Shown piece after piece: positions 1-12,506 of a DNA stretch of 64,000 bases (the first letter of the stretch is position 1; each line of letters opens with the position of its first letter). Origin of the DNA: Heterostelium multicystogenum (taxonomy: Eukaryota > Evosea > Eumycetozoa > Acytosteliales > Acytosteliaceae). The stretch is from the NCBI GenBank assembly GCA_003667245.1, contig RCNN01000078.1, positions 1 through 64,000 on the forward strand, in the 5' to 3' direction. Made by a program: the position numbers and the translations under genes. The notes under the pieces are model-generated. The model made no database searches. It was not told where the DNA came from and saw only the letters and a program-made list of their open reading frames with translations.

Positions 1-3000
1 ATACTGTTGTTGTTGTTATTGTTGTTATTGTTGTTATTGTTGTTGTTATCATTTGTGGTATTGTTGTTGTTAGTGGTCTCTTGGGTGGTTTTTTGGGTAG
101 TTGGTCTATTAATTGGAATTAGTTGGACCGTTGCTATATTCATAGAGGTACTGATCACCTGATTCGTCGTCTGAATAATCATCTTCATCCATGGAGGAGT
201 AATAAATCTACTTCGTCAGCGACATTGTACTTGTGATGAGAGTCATGATCGTACATCTCATTGTCATCATCCAGATCTTCGTCATCTGTATCATCATCGT
301 TTTCATCACTGTCATTCATCTGTATCATCTTCGTTATCATCATAGTAATCTTGTTCATCTACATCCATATCTTCATTTTCATCAAACATACCAATTCCAT
401 CACCATACATGTTATAGTTGGAAATCTTGTTCAAATAGGAAATGGCTTTTCCAACTTCATCTTCACTGTCGTCGTCGTCTGATCCCATGTCTACATCCTC
501 GAGATCTTCTTCGTCCATTTCATTTTGTCCCAACAAATCATTGAGTGTATTTTGAACGTTGTTTTGTGCGTTGATGTTTGCTGGTGTGTTTTGGTTTGCT
601 TTTCCATTTTCTTCTTCTCCTTCTTTGTTGTTCTTCTTTTTTTGAATGAGATCCTTCTTGATTGATTCTGTCATTCTCTTATTTCTTTCTTCGGCTGTCA
701 TTTTCGAGAGTTGGAGCACAGATGATGGTTGGATAAAAAGCTACTCTACCCATTGGTCTCTTGAGTGAGCCAGCTTCACGACACAATGCACAGGTGTGTG
801 AAGATACTTGTCCATCGACCACTAACAAGTTAGTGTCAACTTTCTCAACTTTCTTTGTTTGAACATTTCCAAGGTCATCCTCATCTTCATAGTCTTCATC
901 ATCATCGAATTTGAATGCTGCTTGTTGAGTTTTCATCTGTGCCAAGATAGCTGCTTGTCTTGCTTTGGCGAGACGTTTCTTTTCTTCCTCTGGATCTTCA
1001 CGTTTGCCTGGGGTCGAAAGGTTCTTTTTGGCTCTGATTGCTTGCCAGTAGTTATCAACAGTGTTCTTGCAGGCGTCATTGTTTTCCATTTAGAATATTA
1101 AGAATATTTTGGATTTGTTGTTTGTTATCCTCGTTGATACCTTGGAGGGTGCTCAACTTGACCAAAAGAATCATCAATGCTCATCTTCTTGTTCTCCATG
1201 TTGACCTCATAATTGGCGTTGATGAAAAATATCGTTATTTGATGGGAAGTCGATATCAGTGGCAAGAGTGTCGTGACCTGTCTTCTGTTGTTTCTGTGGA
1301 GTTGTCTGTTTCTTGGGTGCACTTGATGATTGTTGTCTTGCCAACATAGTTTGTGTTTGAATGACGCACAACTCCAAAGCATGGAGTGTATGTGTAAGGA
1401 GTGTTTCGGTTGATTTCTGTGAGTTTGCCAAATGATTCTGAAGAATAGTGAAAAGTACTTGGTGAACTGTTTTCGAGCATAGAATAGTATCAATCGATTC
1501 CATAACATGGTAGGGTCTTGTACTGGACATAGGTTCCACGTGAAATATTTGATTTAGTCTTATTGTTGAATTCTTGTAATTTTTCTTCGGCAGTTTGGAG
1601 GTCCTGTACGTTATAATGTGCGAAATATGGATCAAACTCAGACCAACATGATTCTTTTAATTGATATTTTTCCTTGTTCAGTCTGTATAGAATGATAGGA
1701 GTTAGAATTATTACTTGATTATTTAATTAATTGAGTACGAACCTTTTGTGGAGTCTGGAAAGTAGCAATTTCATTTAGAATCTTTTCGAAAATCTGGATG
1801 TTGAACAAGGTTACTCTTGATATTTCTTAAAAGCTGGGAGTGGGGTTGCATCACCAAGACATAAACGATGAATTAATTCCTTTCTAATGATTTCTTGTGT
1901 GGGTCATACCAATCAATGTCTTATTGGTTGATATCATAATGATAAATTGAATAAAGTCTTCGGCCAAAATCTTCTTTTTGTTAATTTCATCTGCTTGTTT
2001 CTTCTTATCCTTTGCTTCTTTAGTTTCTTGTTCTTTTTCTCTTCTGCAGTCTTAGTGGTAGTAGTTGTGGTAGTTGATGTAACGGGTGTTGTTTTAACAG
2101 CACCTGAAACTTTGTCTAAGTGATTTACTTGGTGCTGGGAAATGGAATTGCAGAAGATGAGCTAGATGTTGGTAACTCGATTCTAAACCAATCTTGTAAA
2201 TTGTATTCGACGAGTGCTTGATTGAAAAATGCATTGGCACCCATGAGAACCGAACCAATTTGGGTCATAAAGATATCCAAGTCGTAGAATCTTTTGATAG
2301 TGGAGACTGAGATACATCATTGATTGAAGTTGCATATCTTCTTCTCTTCCATGAGCTCTCCATAATCCAGCCTTAATTTCACCGAGAGGCAGCAAGCAAT
2401 CTGAGTGGATGTGCAATGGAGCATTTAGCGTAGTCTACCAATGTAATCAAGCTGTTCTCTTTAATGATTCTCGAGAATATTCCATTCAATCCGCCAGCAT
2501 CATAGAATTCCTGTGAAAGCTCAGAGATTGCAAAAGTGAACAAAAGCTGCTATGCTACGATGTAAAAACCAAGTGGAATGAGAATCCATCATTCTTTGTT
2601 GAGTGTTGAATGATCTGTGTAATGTCTGTCTGTTTCAGTTCTAGCTTTTCTTGGTGAACAGCAATCCAACCAAGAATCCATTGTCCGAGAACCTGTGAGG
2701 CAGTCAAGATTAGACGTTCAATCTCTGGTTTGTTTCTGGCAATCACATCGACAAGTGAGAAAAGAGTAGAGCTGAATGAAATATCCATGTTGAAGGCGGG
2801 TGACCAATCTTTCGACACTTGTTTCACGAGTGCCAACATTGGGGTTCATTCCCTGAGTAAGTGAAACCATTTTGAACCATTGTGAGAGTTTGATTTGGAT
2901 CTTGAATGACGGTTCTGGCGATAGCCTTGTTTGACATGATGAATCCAATGTCTGTTCTCAAACGAGTGAGTTTTTTTGTTAGGTAGCGATGGAAGGTGAA

Positions 3001-4193
3001 TAATGTATCCAAATTGTGGTGGTGAAATCTGTTCTTTAGCCTTGATGATTCTGGGGTGTTTCTTCATCCATGGTGCTCGATAAATAAAGTATCTACTGAA
3101 AAATTCGAGTACAGTGTCGATAACAATGCCAGATGCATTGATTTGTAGCAACAACTCAGAGACTGACGATGTTGAAAATACTGTGAATGCTGAGAGCAAC
3201 ATATGGTGTTTCGAATCGAGTATGCATTGTTTGTAGGTTGGAAATGACTGTAAGGATCATTGTACGTGTCAACTCTACACTTCCACGCAAAAAAACGCAA
3301 AAGTTGACAAAAGCAACTTTCAAATGATCGTAGACATCGTTATGCTTGGTGGGGTGATAGAACATCTCCAGAAGAGATGGTGAGAATGGCGAAGGTGGAA
3401 GTAAGGTTGTCTGATTTCCAATGTCTGTATTGCTAAGTATTTAATCACAATCATCTTTACTACATCGCCCACGCTGTGCAAGCTTCAAAAGCCAATCCAT
3501 ATATATCTCATAGGCATGATCGGAATTATTCTCGGAAAAATTCATATATCTTTTCCAAAATGAATTGAATCACATAGGCCAACGAAATGATAAATCTTTC
3601 TGGATATTTAGTAAGATCGACAATATCCTTTAATTCTTTGTGTTTGCAGCAGAAACTATTTGTAAAATTGGTTAGTTTGAGGCTTATCAACCATTAAAAA
3701 AACTCTAATCATATCATACCCATTAATTCTAAATGATGAGGGATCACCACAATCACAGAAACCACCAGCGACACTTTGAAGTGCATCTATTAAGTTATAA
3801 ATAAAACGAATGTTAATTCTCTCATTTTTCCGATCGTATTTAGGATCTATACTTACAATCATGTCCTTTATGATCACCTGCATTGAAACATCCAATACAC
3901 ATAGCAGTGGTTTGGATCCAACTGACAAGTTTTACATTTGTATGCAGTGTCACCAAAATTCCAAGTGACATCACAAGTACCAAAGTTTAACAATCCCTGA
4001 TCCTTCATTTTCTTAAAAAAAAGACTCAGCCGATGTCAAATCCGGTGGTTCCAATGATAAGCTGGTAGCATTGTTCCAAGACATTCAAAATAAAATGGAG
4101 GAGTCTTTATTCTCTGTTTTCCAAAAGAGTTTTTAGATAGAGTGGTATATTCGAAGGATTGGCATAAAGATCTTGAAATACTGGTTCTTCCAT
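1..4193 (-). CDS. UBR-box E3 ubiquitin ligase (N-recognin family), 3' end outside window
   Basis: N-recognins bind destabilising N-termini and ubiquitinate the substrate. Reading starts at ATG 4193 (MEEPVFQDLYANPSNIPLYL). The UBR zinc box is split by an intron (3787-3856): first part YKCKTCQLDP..AMCIGCFNAGDHKGHD, second part AGGFCDCGDPSSF. Splicing restores the codon joining GHD-Y-ALQS. The middle (about 2180-3370) has helical blocks typical of UBR1, such as GEIKAGLWRAHG. A RING-like start (HTCALCREAGSLKRPMGRVAFYP) follows near 720-800, then a Lys-rich stretch, an Asp/Glu-rich tail and a poly-Asn run (1-100) that continues past the left edge. There are many single-base frame breaks, one inside the UBR box near 3911. 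Family call is firm; the exact paralogue is not. Confidence 0.85.
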
Positions 4194-4734
4194 CTTTTCT
4201 CTCTCTCAATAATAATACTAAACACAATATTATTATCCAATCTAAATATAATCTCTCTTTCTTTCTATCTATATAACTATCTATCTAAACTATCTAAATT
4301 TGTATTACTTTTAGAGAGATCTCTAAGTAATAAGTAAGTAAGGAAGTAATATGTGTGTTGTATATATTATGTATAAATATATATATAACTAATATATAAT
4401 TATGTAGTTATAAGTATGATTTTCAAGTATTCAAAAATTCGACAATGAATAGATATGAATAAACAGAAATATATATTCTCTATCAAATTTTTAAATTTAA
4501 TTAAAATCAAACAACAACACAATAATAATAATAATATGTAGATGTTTGGAATGTTAATATAAACAACACCACCACCAATAAATCGAATGTAGTTTTTTTA
4601 AAAAAATTAATAATAATTAAATATTCGAAAAATTGAAAATAATCATCAAATCCCCATTACGTTACGCACCCAAACTAAAAAAGGACGACTAATGAACTTA
4701 GTGAATTCTTTGTTTTTACAAAGTAATTCGTGAG
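4194..4734. other. Intergenic, AT-rich
   Basis: Low-complexity AT-rich DNA between the starts of the UBR gene and the end of the lipase maturation factor gene. It holds a (TCTA)/(CTAT) stretch near 4265-4300 and TA-rich runs. I see no gene. Confidence 0.6.
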
Positions 4735-6757
4735 TCAACCAGTCGTGCATTTCTGTTGTTGGTTTTTATTATTATTATTATTATTATTTATTGTGACATG
4801 AAATAGATGTATGAGCTGGAGTCGAGGGAAAAGGGGCGGAACATAGGCGCCGGTGTACTCACGCTTCCACCATTGGTCGGTGTCGACGCCGTTCCATTTG
4901 GTGAAGCTGTACTTGTAGCGTTGTGCTCGAATGAAGCGCGGTGGATGTTCGATGGGGAATGGTGAGTATTCGATGAGGCTGAGGCACCTCGGGTGAGCCC
5001 TCGAGCAGCTTGGCCATCATGTGGATCAACCATGGCTGGTGTCTGGCGTCGGTGTGCAGACCTGCAAACCACATTTGCCAATCGAGTCGGGGCTTGTGGC
5101 CTGGGAAAATAAAGGGTGGGGGCCGCGAGAGATTGCCCGGTTTATAGTAGAAATTCGTACTCTTCCCACTTTTCGCCGTCGTAGCTACCTTCGATAATCA
5201 CTTCAAATCGCTCAGTGGTCATGGTGGAGAAGAAGTCCGTAGGTTCCACCGATGTGATAGAAGCTGAGCGCACTGTGGACACGCTGGATCAGTACTGGCA
5301 CTGATTGTCTGTTGAGATAACGCGTGGTTGAGTAGATTGAGGATGTTCCAACCAAGATAAAGACAAATGGAACGAGGAGGTTCTTTGAATTGATGCTAGA
5401 GAGTCCAAAATCTGGTTTCTTCACTTGATACTGACGATTTTCGCTCGGATTCCAAGTCGAGCAGTTTGTGTCGTAGAATCTTTGGGATGAAGTTTGAAAG
5501 CAAAAATGAATCATCCAGGAGCAGAATGCAGAGAGCAATAGTAAGGTAGTTGAAAAAAGTGGTAGTTTCCAGTTATAATCACCATCACTTGCAATAGAAT
5601 ATTCAACAGACATGCAATGATTCTGTAGACTCTTGGTGCAAAGAAAAGAGGTGGAACCAAAATTTCAATGACCAAGGTGGCCAGTGTTTCAAATTGATGA
5701 TATGAATGTGGAAGTTGATGGAAATAGTAGCTCTAATTAAAATTATTAATTAATTAGTAATCAGTTCCTTGATTCCTTAAGTATAGCATTTAAACTTACA
5801 AATGCGTTTGGAATACATTGAGTTTCATAGTGATAACACATCGCTTGGAGTGAAGACCATATTGGAGTAAGTTTTGAAATTCCACTTCCAAACATTAATC
5901 TAAATAATAACCATCTAAAGTTTGAGAAAAAGAATCTTATTAATAAAGGCTGAATTACAGAGAGTAAAATTCTCATCTCATACTTTAATAGGTATCTAAT
6001 TGGCTGAGATGGTTTCTCATCATATTTGGAATTAAAGGTGATATAAAAATAGCCAAGAATGCAGTTTCCAGAAGTAGTTGGTCCCACTGTATTAAAAAGA
6101 GATGGTTAGTTTCATGGAGAAATATCAGGGTATGATAGTAGGGTACATGGATCTGGGGATGTAATACATACTTGATAGGAATAGAATATCTGACCGACAT
6201 CAACTATACAATAGTAGAAAAACCACATAAACCAAGATAAACAGAGTGTGAGATGGTAAAGATGGAGAGTGCGCTGAATATGAGACCACCAATACAGATG
6301 AGATGGAGTATAGTGTTGACACTAAGTCCAATGGTTCTAGTAAAGAATGACCATATCGAATTGATCTCCACGGTGTTTGCAGTCGACGAGGTATCTACAT
6401 TAGACTCGAGTATTGAAGTCAAGGGTAAGATACCGTCATCACCCACCAAACCTTTGATTTGAATACTAATGTGATCAAGCAAACAATTGATGTTAGTTCA
6501 AAATACGCATTTGGCCAACTACACTACACTACACGCAGTAGCCAACAGACGACTCTACTTACTATGATGAAAAGAAATGATACAAAGAATACGAATGACA
6601 GAAGCTTCAAGAATAGCCAAGTGGCCAAGTAGAAAGAGCTCTTTCGCTGCTTATCTTTGATGGACTGCTTCTTCTTCTTCCATGGCTGTTGTGACTGCTG
6701 AGATTGATGCTGATGATGCTGCTGATGTTGTGTCTGTTGAGCTAATTCACTAATCAT
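4735..6757 (-). CDS. Lipase maturation factor family membrane protein (LMF1/LMF2-like)
   Basis: LMF proteins are multi-pass ER proteins that help secreted lipases fold. The N-terminus (ATG 6757) is Gln/His-rich, then Lys-rich, then a first membrane segment ([19 protein letters not shown]). Family landmarks follow in order: [46 protein letters not shown] with [10 protein letters not shown]; then the C-terminal block [45 protein letters not shown] and [14 protein letters not shown]. The last third crosses three reading frames. Each break (near 5233, 5151 and 4980) is removed by dropping one C. In the last frame the stop is TGA at 4735-4737, after a short Asn/Gln tail. Introns near 5750-5800 and 6090-6200 are likely but not pinned exactly. 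Confidence 0.88.
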
Positions 6758-6980
6758 ATTAATAAGAAGTGGAGAAGAAGAGATTTAATGTTTTATTTTG
6801 ATCTCTCGATTACTTTTTGCAATGTAATCAACGCACTTTTTTGTTTTTTTGTAAAAAATTTTCATAGGGTTGACAACTCAGTAGAATAAGGAAGTCAAAG
6901 GGTTGATGAATTAATTAAATTTGATTTATTTTAATGAGTCTTAAAGTTGTAAATTATAATTATAATAATTTCTCTCCAAA
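6758..6980. other. Intergenic, AT-rich
   Basis: Presumed promoter side of the lipase maturation factor gene and left flank of the inverted-repeat element. Nothing recognisable beyond T-runs. Confidence 0.4.
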
Positions 6981-7602
6981 ATTGTGAGATTAACTGCTAC
7001 TAGAATAGAGAAAAAGACAAGACTATAGAGATATTTGGTAATGTTTATCCTTAACTTTAAACTTTGGGTCATCTTTTGTTATATTACATAGTATATTTGA
7101 TAGATGTTGACTAAAGCTGGAAAAAAAGACCAGATTTAAAGGTTGGAGAAGGTGAGTTAAATTAGATGGGAAAGATTTGATATACAAGTTATTTTTTTCT
7201 ACATAAATTATCTTGGTCAAAGAAGTAGTTTGATACATGGTTATCAACTAATAGAAGTTTGGGTTCTGAGAGATCAAAATGTTCCAACATCCATTTGATA
7301 TATTCAAATTTGATTTCCTTTTTTGCCTGTTGGTATTTATATTTATTTATATTAGTAGTTTAATATAGATGCAAAAAACAAAAAACAAATTGTTTTGAAC
7401 TTACATAGGTATGTTATTATTATCATTATTTTGTTTAATCATGAGTATTAATTCATCTTCCTCATCGTCAGGTAGATATTTTACTCTTTTTGTGTTATAC
7501 CATCATTTTTCTTCAATTCCTTAATTAATTGCCAACTCTAATCTCTCTTTAGTCTTGTCTTTTTTTTCGATTCTAGATTCTATTAGCAGTTAATCTCACA
7601 AT
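6981..7602 (-). mobile_element. Decayed pogo/Tigger-like (DDE_1) transposon with ~50 bp terminal inverted repeats
   Basis: The left end (6981-7030) reads attgtgagattaactgcta, then tagaat and aaaagacaagact. The right end (7543-7602) read inward on the minus strand is nearly the same sequence over about 50 bases, with one small gap. Between them the minus strand encodes, in broken frames, a CENP-B/HTH-like piece (VKYLPDDEEDELILMIKQ, about 7410-7480) and then the C-terminal part of a DDE_1 catalytic core: PKLLLVDNHVSN (compare LLLLDGHSSH) and IKSFPSNLTHLLQPLN (compare the family PPNTTHLLQPLD motif). The N-terminal half of the catalytic domain is missing, so this is an internally deleted, non-autonomous copy. 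No clean target-site duplication is visible. Confidence 0.55.
7023..7330 (-). pseudogene. Remnant of DDE_1 transposase, C-terminal catalytic part
   Basis: Two overlapping frames give KKEIKFEYIKWMLEHFDLSE then PKLLLVDNHVSNYF, and after a frame change IKSFPSNLTHLLQPLNLVFF plus a tail ending at the stop near 7023. The order and spacing match the second catalytic Asp motif and the downstream PPNTTxxLQPLD motif of pogo/Tigger/jerky transposases. The fragment is about 100 residues against 400-500 for an intact family member. It lies between the inverted repeats, which supports a transposon origin. Confidence 0.5.
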
Positions 7603-8024
7603 GTTTCTATCATTATCATTATTTTCCTAAAAACATATAACTTTGTAAATAAAGATAAAAAGTTTTTATTAACAGATGTTGAACATAATTTTCATATTTA
7701 ATTTAAAAAAAATATGTCAAAAGTGATTTCCCATGGGAAATCATCTGTAAAAATATATACTTCCAAGAGATGATGAAAATTTTCAAACCATTTTTTTTTA
7801 TTTTTGAATCGTGTATAAAATTGAGTGTTGATGGTGGGTGAATTTAATTTGATGGCGATATCGAATTGATAAATCTCATCATTTTGCAATGAGGGATCAA
7901 AATTTTACAAAATAATTGAATTCATGGAAAACTAAGGTTTTAATGAGTAAAAACATTGGTCCTAGTGTAAAATGACCACTTTTGTCATTAATCTTAAATA
8001 TAAGATATACTACTAGTATGAAGA
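7603..8024. other. Intergenic; unassigned small open frame
   Basis: A 63-codon minus-strand frame (7698-7889, LQNDEIYQFDIAIKLNSPTI at the start) is present, but I recognise no family. It may be part of another decayed element. The rest is AT-rich. Confidence 0.3.
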
Positions 8025-10631
8025 ATGGATAACAATTATAATATATTAAAGAAAGAGTTTTATAGTCTTTTAGACTATGCTACAAGTCTTTCTCAATTCA
8101 TTAATGATGTATATATTAAAAAATATAAAAGGTACATATTTATTAATAATAATGATTGATGATCAAGGTAGTAGTATTTATCCACTAACCGGTTAGAAAT
8201 CATTTTGAAAGATGTGTACAATAATTCTAAAAGTTTAGTAGATGTATTTTATAAGGATCAAGCACAAAGACAACTATACAATGACACCCTGCAGAGAATG
8301 GAGAGAACCATCAATCAGTGGATAAAAGAAAGAGAAGCCGCCGAGCTTCAGAGTATATCAACGTTTTGTGGACATCTCGACGTAATCAGGCTAAACATTG
8401 AATATTTCGAGAGTCTGCCAACACCTAATATTAGTAATTCCAATGAAAACAGTGAGCACTTCAGATTGAAGTCACAGATTTTCAATGAGGTCAAGTCTAT
8501 CTATGAGCATAAGATCACTCTCCTCGATCAACCCGTCATCAACCTGCGTTTTTCTTTCAACTATATCTTCTCTGAGCTCAGTGCGATTCATTTTGAAACT
8601 GCATCCTCTATCAAACAACAATTGCCATTTCCAAACCCTGTTGCTAATCTATCGCCGAGCGACTTTCAAGTCCTCTGGAATCACTAACAACAACAAATTT
8701 GAAGGAAATAATACACAACAAACAGTCTGCACCATCTTCTCAGGTTAATAGAAGACCAGTTTCAACCTATGGAATGCCTTCAAATCAAGGCAACACAAAT
8801 CCAGTTTCCTCTTTGTCATCAAATCCACTATTTAATAAGCTTCAACAACAGCAACAACAATCACAACCACAACCACAACCACAACCACAACCACAACCAC
8901 CAACAACAGCTCCACTTAAAAGACCTATTTCTGTTAACTCTGGAGCACCTCAACCACCGCAACAACAACAATCTTCACAGCCACAATCACAGCCACCAAA
9001 TATTTCACAACTTAAAAAGGCAGCACCATTTTTCAAACCCCCTCCACAAACAAATCAAAACAACCCGATGCCTCCTCCAAGAACAACTCCAACAACTCCG
9101 GCTCCAACTGTGCCAACTTCAATAACACCCAATTCAGACCCTGTACAACCTAGACAACAGAGATCAATGTCTGTATCATCCATTACACAAACTCCATCTA
9201 CTCAGCCCTTCCCAACTTTTAAGCCTCCACCCAACGCCAAATCCCTCAACCACAACAGCAACAACAACAACAAGCTCCAACACCTCAACCGCAAACACCA
9301 TCTCCTCAGCCAATCCCAAGTCTCAATCCTCCACAAAGTCCAATTCCTCAGCAACAACAAGTCAAAACCTCGGGCTAAAAACTCAATTTGAGCTGCATCA
9401 AGAACAACAAATGAGAGATAATGAACAAAAAAACGAGAGAACACGAACAACAAATGAGAGATTATGAACAACAAATGAGAGTTTATGAACAAAGGATGAG
9501 TGAATCCAAAAAAAAAGATGAGAGGAAAATTCTTAAAAACCTGATACATCTCCAGAGCCAACCATAGATCAATTGATGTTTGACCATGAACAACACAAAG
9601 GCTTCTACACAAAAGATTCAAGATTACAAGAGAGTTTGTATCGAAAATTCGTGTTGTACATGAGAACACCAGGAGATTGAGGTTGGACCCTATTCGCATA
9701 TCACTATGTATACATGCGAGCCTTGTTCATTCCAGGGACAGAAATCAAATCCTGGAAATATGAAGTCATCTGTCATGCAACCGGAAGAGTATTCCAATCG
9801 AAATTGGTGCCTTCAACAGGTATATACACCCTATCCACGTGATCGATTATGCAGACACCGCAAACAAAAGGAAAATTCACAGTAAGAACTGTTGCAGACG
9901 CCGACATGTATCGCAATGAGCTTAAGGAAGTCGAAGACCCTAATGAACACGTAGGACTACTATAATCTCAGCAGTCTAGAGCTCTACTACTACACACAGC
10001 CTAGCAGCCTCATGAACTTCAATGATCCAGAGTTTGCCCAGTTTGTGCAGGAGCATCGACTCTATCCATTGACACTGCCCGACGGCACAGTGGAGAGCAC
10101 CATATGCTTCTGCTATCGTTTATCACTGTTTATTAAAAAAGCACCTCAGCTATGATATCAAATGTGGAGAATCAGAAGCCACTGGAAACATGGGCAAAGA
10201 AGAAAGCCAATTGCAGCAGCTATGCCATTCTCTTCACCAGCATAACAAGATATCATGGAATTCCCACAAGATCATACGCCGGAGTTTCTATATATATCGA
10301 TAAAATCAAGGAAGAACCCGACGGTCGTAAGATTGTAGAGAAGGACGTCATGCACAAGTAGAGTTTTATTATGAGGGTCTCTGGATACCCTACTGTGGAT
10401 CATTCATTACCAACGATGTCTACAACCGAGGTGCCTTTGGAGAAACTGGAAATCCTTACCTTTGCACAAGACCTGAACAAACCCAATGCCCATCTCGAAG
10501 GAATAGGTCACTTTGGTAAAGAGTATCCACAGTCACTTTCCAACCCAGCATCCAATTACAAAAAGAAAGCTTCAGGTTGCAAAATAGGAGCCAACAGTGT
10601 TAAGACAACCATCGTCGAGAAGCTCGATTAA
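8025..10631 (+). CDS. P/Q-rich, coiled-coil protein with C-terminal transglutaminase-like domain
   Basis: Joined by homology across several frame breaks. ATG 8025 opens a helical region (MDNNYNILKKEFYSLLDYA) with an intron near 8133-8190; the exact splice is unclear. More helix follows (LYNDTLQRMERTINQWIKER), then a Pro/Gln-rich linker (8700-9370) with repeated Pro-Gln. A near-perfect 7-residue repeat (EQQMRDN, HEQQMRD, YEQQMRV, YEQRMSE; 9400-9500) predicts a coiled coil. The C-terminus has a transglutaminase-like core: Cys in KKANCSSYAILFTSITRYHG, then IPTRSYAG, and His in HAQVEFYYEGLWIPYCGSF. The usual Asp after the Trp is not obvious, so enzyme activity is doubtful. Two adjacent genes instead of one remain possible. 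I do not know its function. Confidence 0.55.
8863..8903 (+). repeat. (ACAACC)n tandem repeat encoding poly(Pro-Gln)
   Basis: About seven copies of a 6-base unit, in frame inside the P/Q-rich linker of the transglutaminase-like gene. Confidence 0.9.
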
Positions 10632-10949
10632 ACATAACCAAACTTCATAGGATCTATGTAAAAATACGATATAAGCCAGTTCACAATGTCGAAACCCAGT
10701 TGAACTAATTATAAATTATGGGAATAAATTTATAATATTCCACCTCAATCCTTTTATAAATAATAAAAAAATGTCAATAATTGTGGCAAGATAGTTCCAC
10801 AGATTTATGAAAAAATGAGCATTGTTTTGGTTTTGTATTTTTTGTGGGAACAATCTTCTGCTGACCCACTTTGCGACTGTCGTTTTTATTTTTATATTAC
10901 ATCCGTGTTTTGCAAATTATTGTATATGATTGTTAAAGCAATTCAAAGA
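10632..10949. other. Intergenic; optional upstream start for the amine oxidase
   Basis: Terminator/promoter spacing. An in-frame upstream ATG at 10815 would add 45 residues (hydrophobic, MSIVLVLYFLW...). The conserved FAD fold starts only at 10950, so I chose the later start. Confidence 0.4.
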
Positions 10950-12506
10950 ATGTATGATGTTATTGTAATTGGTGCAGGTTCTTCCGGTCTCTATGCTTCG
11001 TACTTGATGCGCAATATGGGACTGAAGGTGGTGACGTTGGAGGCTCACCACTTTGTTGGTGGTCGAACACGTGTCAACACCAGCTTCACTCAGTGGCCAG
11101 TCGAGTTGGGGTGGTGAGATGGTTCACGGTGGAGATACACTCTACTATGACCTGTGCAAAAAGTACGGTTGGGAGGTCTTTGAGGTGTTCTCCGAGACTC
11201 TCTTTGCCGAAAATCCAAGAAACACTACACACTTCTACTTGGGAAGAGAGCGAAAGATGTATAAACAGGATCAGGTCGACAAACGATATGCTTAAGCTCT
11301 TTGATGAGCTAAATGAGATCCCAGATCTAAAGCCACTCCCACCAAAGGATTTGAATCTCCTTCAACATTAACCAACAGAAATGTACCATTCCGTATGATT
11401 GGTTTGGCCGATGCAGTATATTCCAAGACATGGGGAACCAACTTGGATAGAATTGGTGTTAGAGTAACTATATGGAACTTAAAGTTAAAAACAATCTATA
11501 TGAAACTAACTCGTTATTTGGTCTAACAAACAACAAATTAGCAATCGGTCATTGAGGATAATAAAGCACACGAAATTGCAAAGAATTTCAAGTTGGTAAA
11601 GTCATCAAAAGGTTATGATCGATCACTTTGCAAAGGACTTGGAGATAAAGACAAATTGGAGAGCAAGATATATCGATTATTCTATTAGTGACGCATGCAA
11701 GGTCACTTCCTATGAAGGTGAAGAGCTTGTGTCCAAGAAGGTATTGGTTACTGTTCCACTCACCATTTTGAAGGAAGGAGACATCCAATTCCATCCAGAA
11801 TTGCCAGAGGAAAAGCGCGAAGCACTAAGAGTTATGCAAATGGATGGTGGAATGAAGATTCTTTTGAAATTCAACCACAAGTTCTGGTCATCCAATGTCG
11901 AGTTGGTTCTCTGTGCTGACAGTCCAGTTCCCCAGATCTGGATGGACGGTGCACCTTACCGTGCCATTCCAAACGACGCCAGTCCAGAGTTTGTTACCGT
12001 TGGTTTCATCACTGGTGATCAAGCCAAATCGATCTCCTCTTTGCCTGAGAAGAAAGCTGTAAGAACATTCCTAGACCAGTTGGACGCAATGTTTGGAACA
12101 CCACAATGCTGGACTCCTGCATCCAATGCATACATTGGACATTTCATTCACGACTGGCAAAAGGATCCATTCGTACGTGGCGCCTATTCATTCCCATGTG
12201 TCATCCCAGCCGACTCACCCATTGATCATAGCCCCAATGTAATATTATCAAAAGTAAATAATTACCATTCATTTAATGTAATCTACATTAATAGATGACT
12301 AATGCATTATTATTATTATCATCATCATTTAGAATATCAACAACAAAGTATTCTTTGCGGGTGAAGCAACAGGAACTCAATATGAGTTAGGTACAATCAA
12401 CGGCGCACTTCAAAGTGGAAAGAGAGCATCAGAGGAAATTGTATCAACATTAAAAACATCAAAAATTGTGATAGCAATGTTTAATAATATTACAGTATAT
12501 ATATAA
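10950..12506 (+). CDS. Flavin-containing amine oxidase (polyamine/monoamine oxidase family)
   Basis: These enzymes oxidise amines such as polyamines using FAD. ATG 10950 begins directly at the dinucleotide-binding motif MYDVIVIGAGSSGLYASYL. The motif LEAHHFVGGRTRV follows, then VELGGEMVHGGDTLYYDLCK. The substrate region contains KKVLVTVPLTILKEGDIQFHP and GGMKILLKFNHKFW. The C-terminus carries the FAD-anchoring motif FFAGEATGTQYELGTINGAL and QSGKRASEEI. One intron is clear (12254-12332) and another is likely near 11468-11541. Frame breaks near 11111 (extra G in a GGGG run) and 11613 sit inside conserved sequence. An upstream ATG at 10815 could add a hydrophobic leader. The precise substrate cannot be read from the sequence. 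Confidence 0.85.

Noticed and set aside
233..544. Plus-strand open frames rich in His/Ser/Ile
   Set aside because: Antisense shadow of the acidic tail of the UBR gene; composition is what reversed GAT/GAA codons give.
7698..7889. 63-residue minus-strand frame next to the pogo-like element
   Set aside because: Protein-like but matches no family I know and lies outside the inverted repeats; listed only within the spacer.
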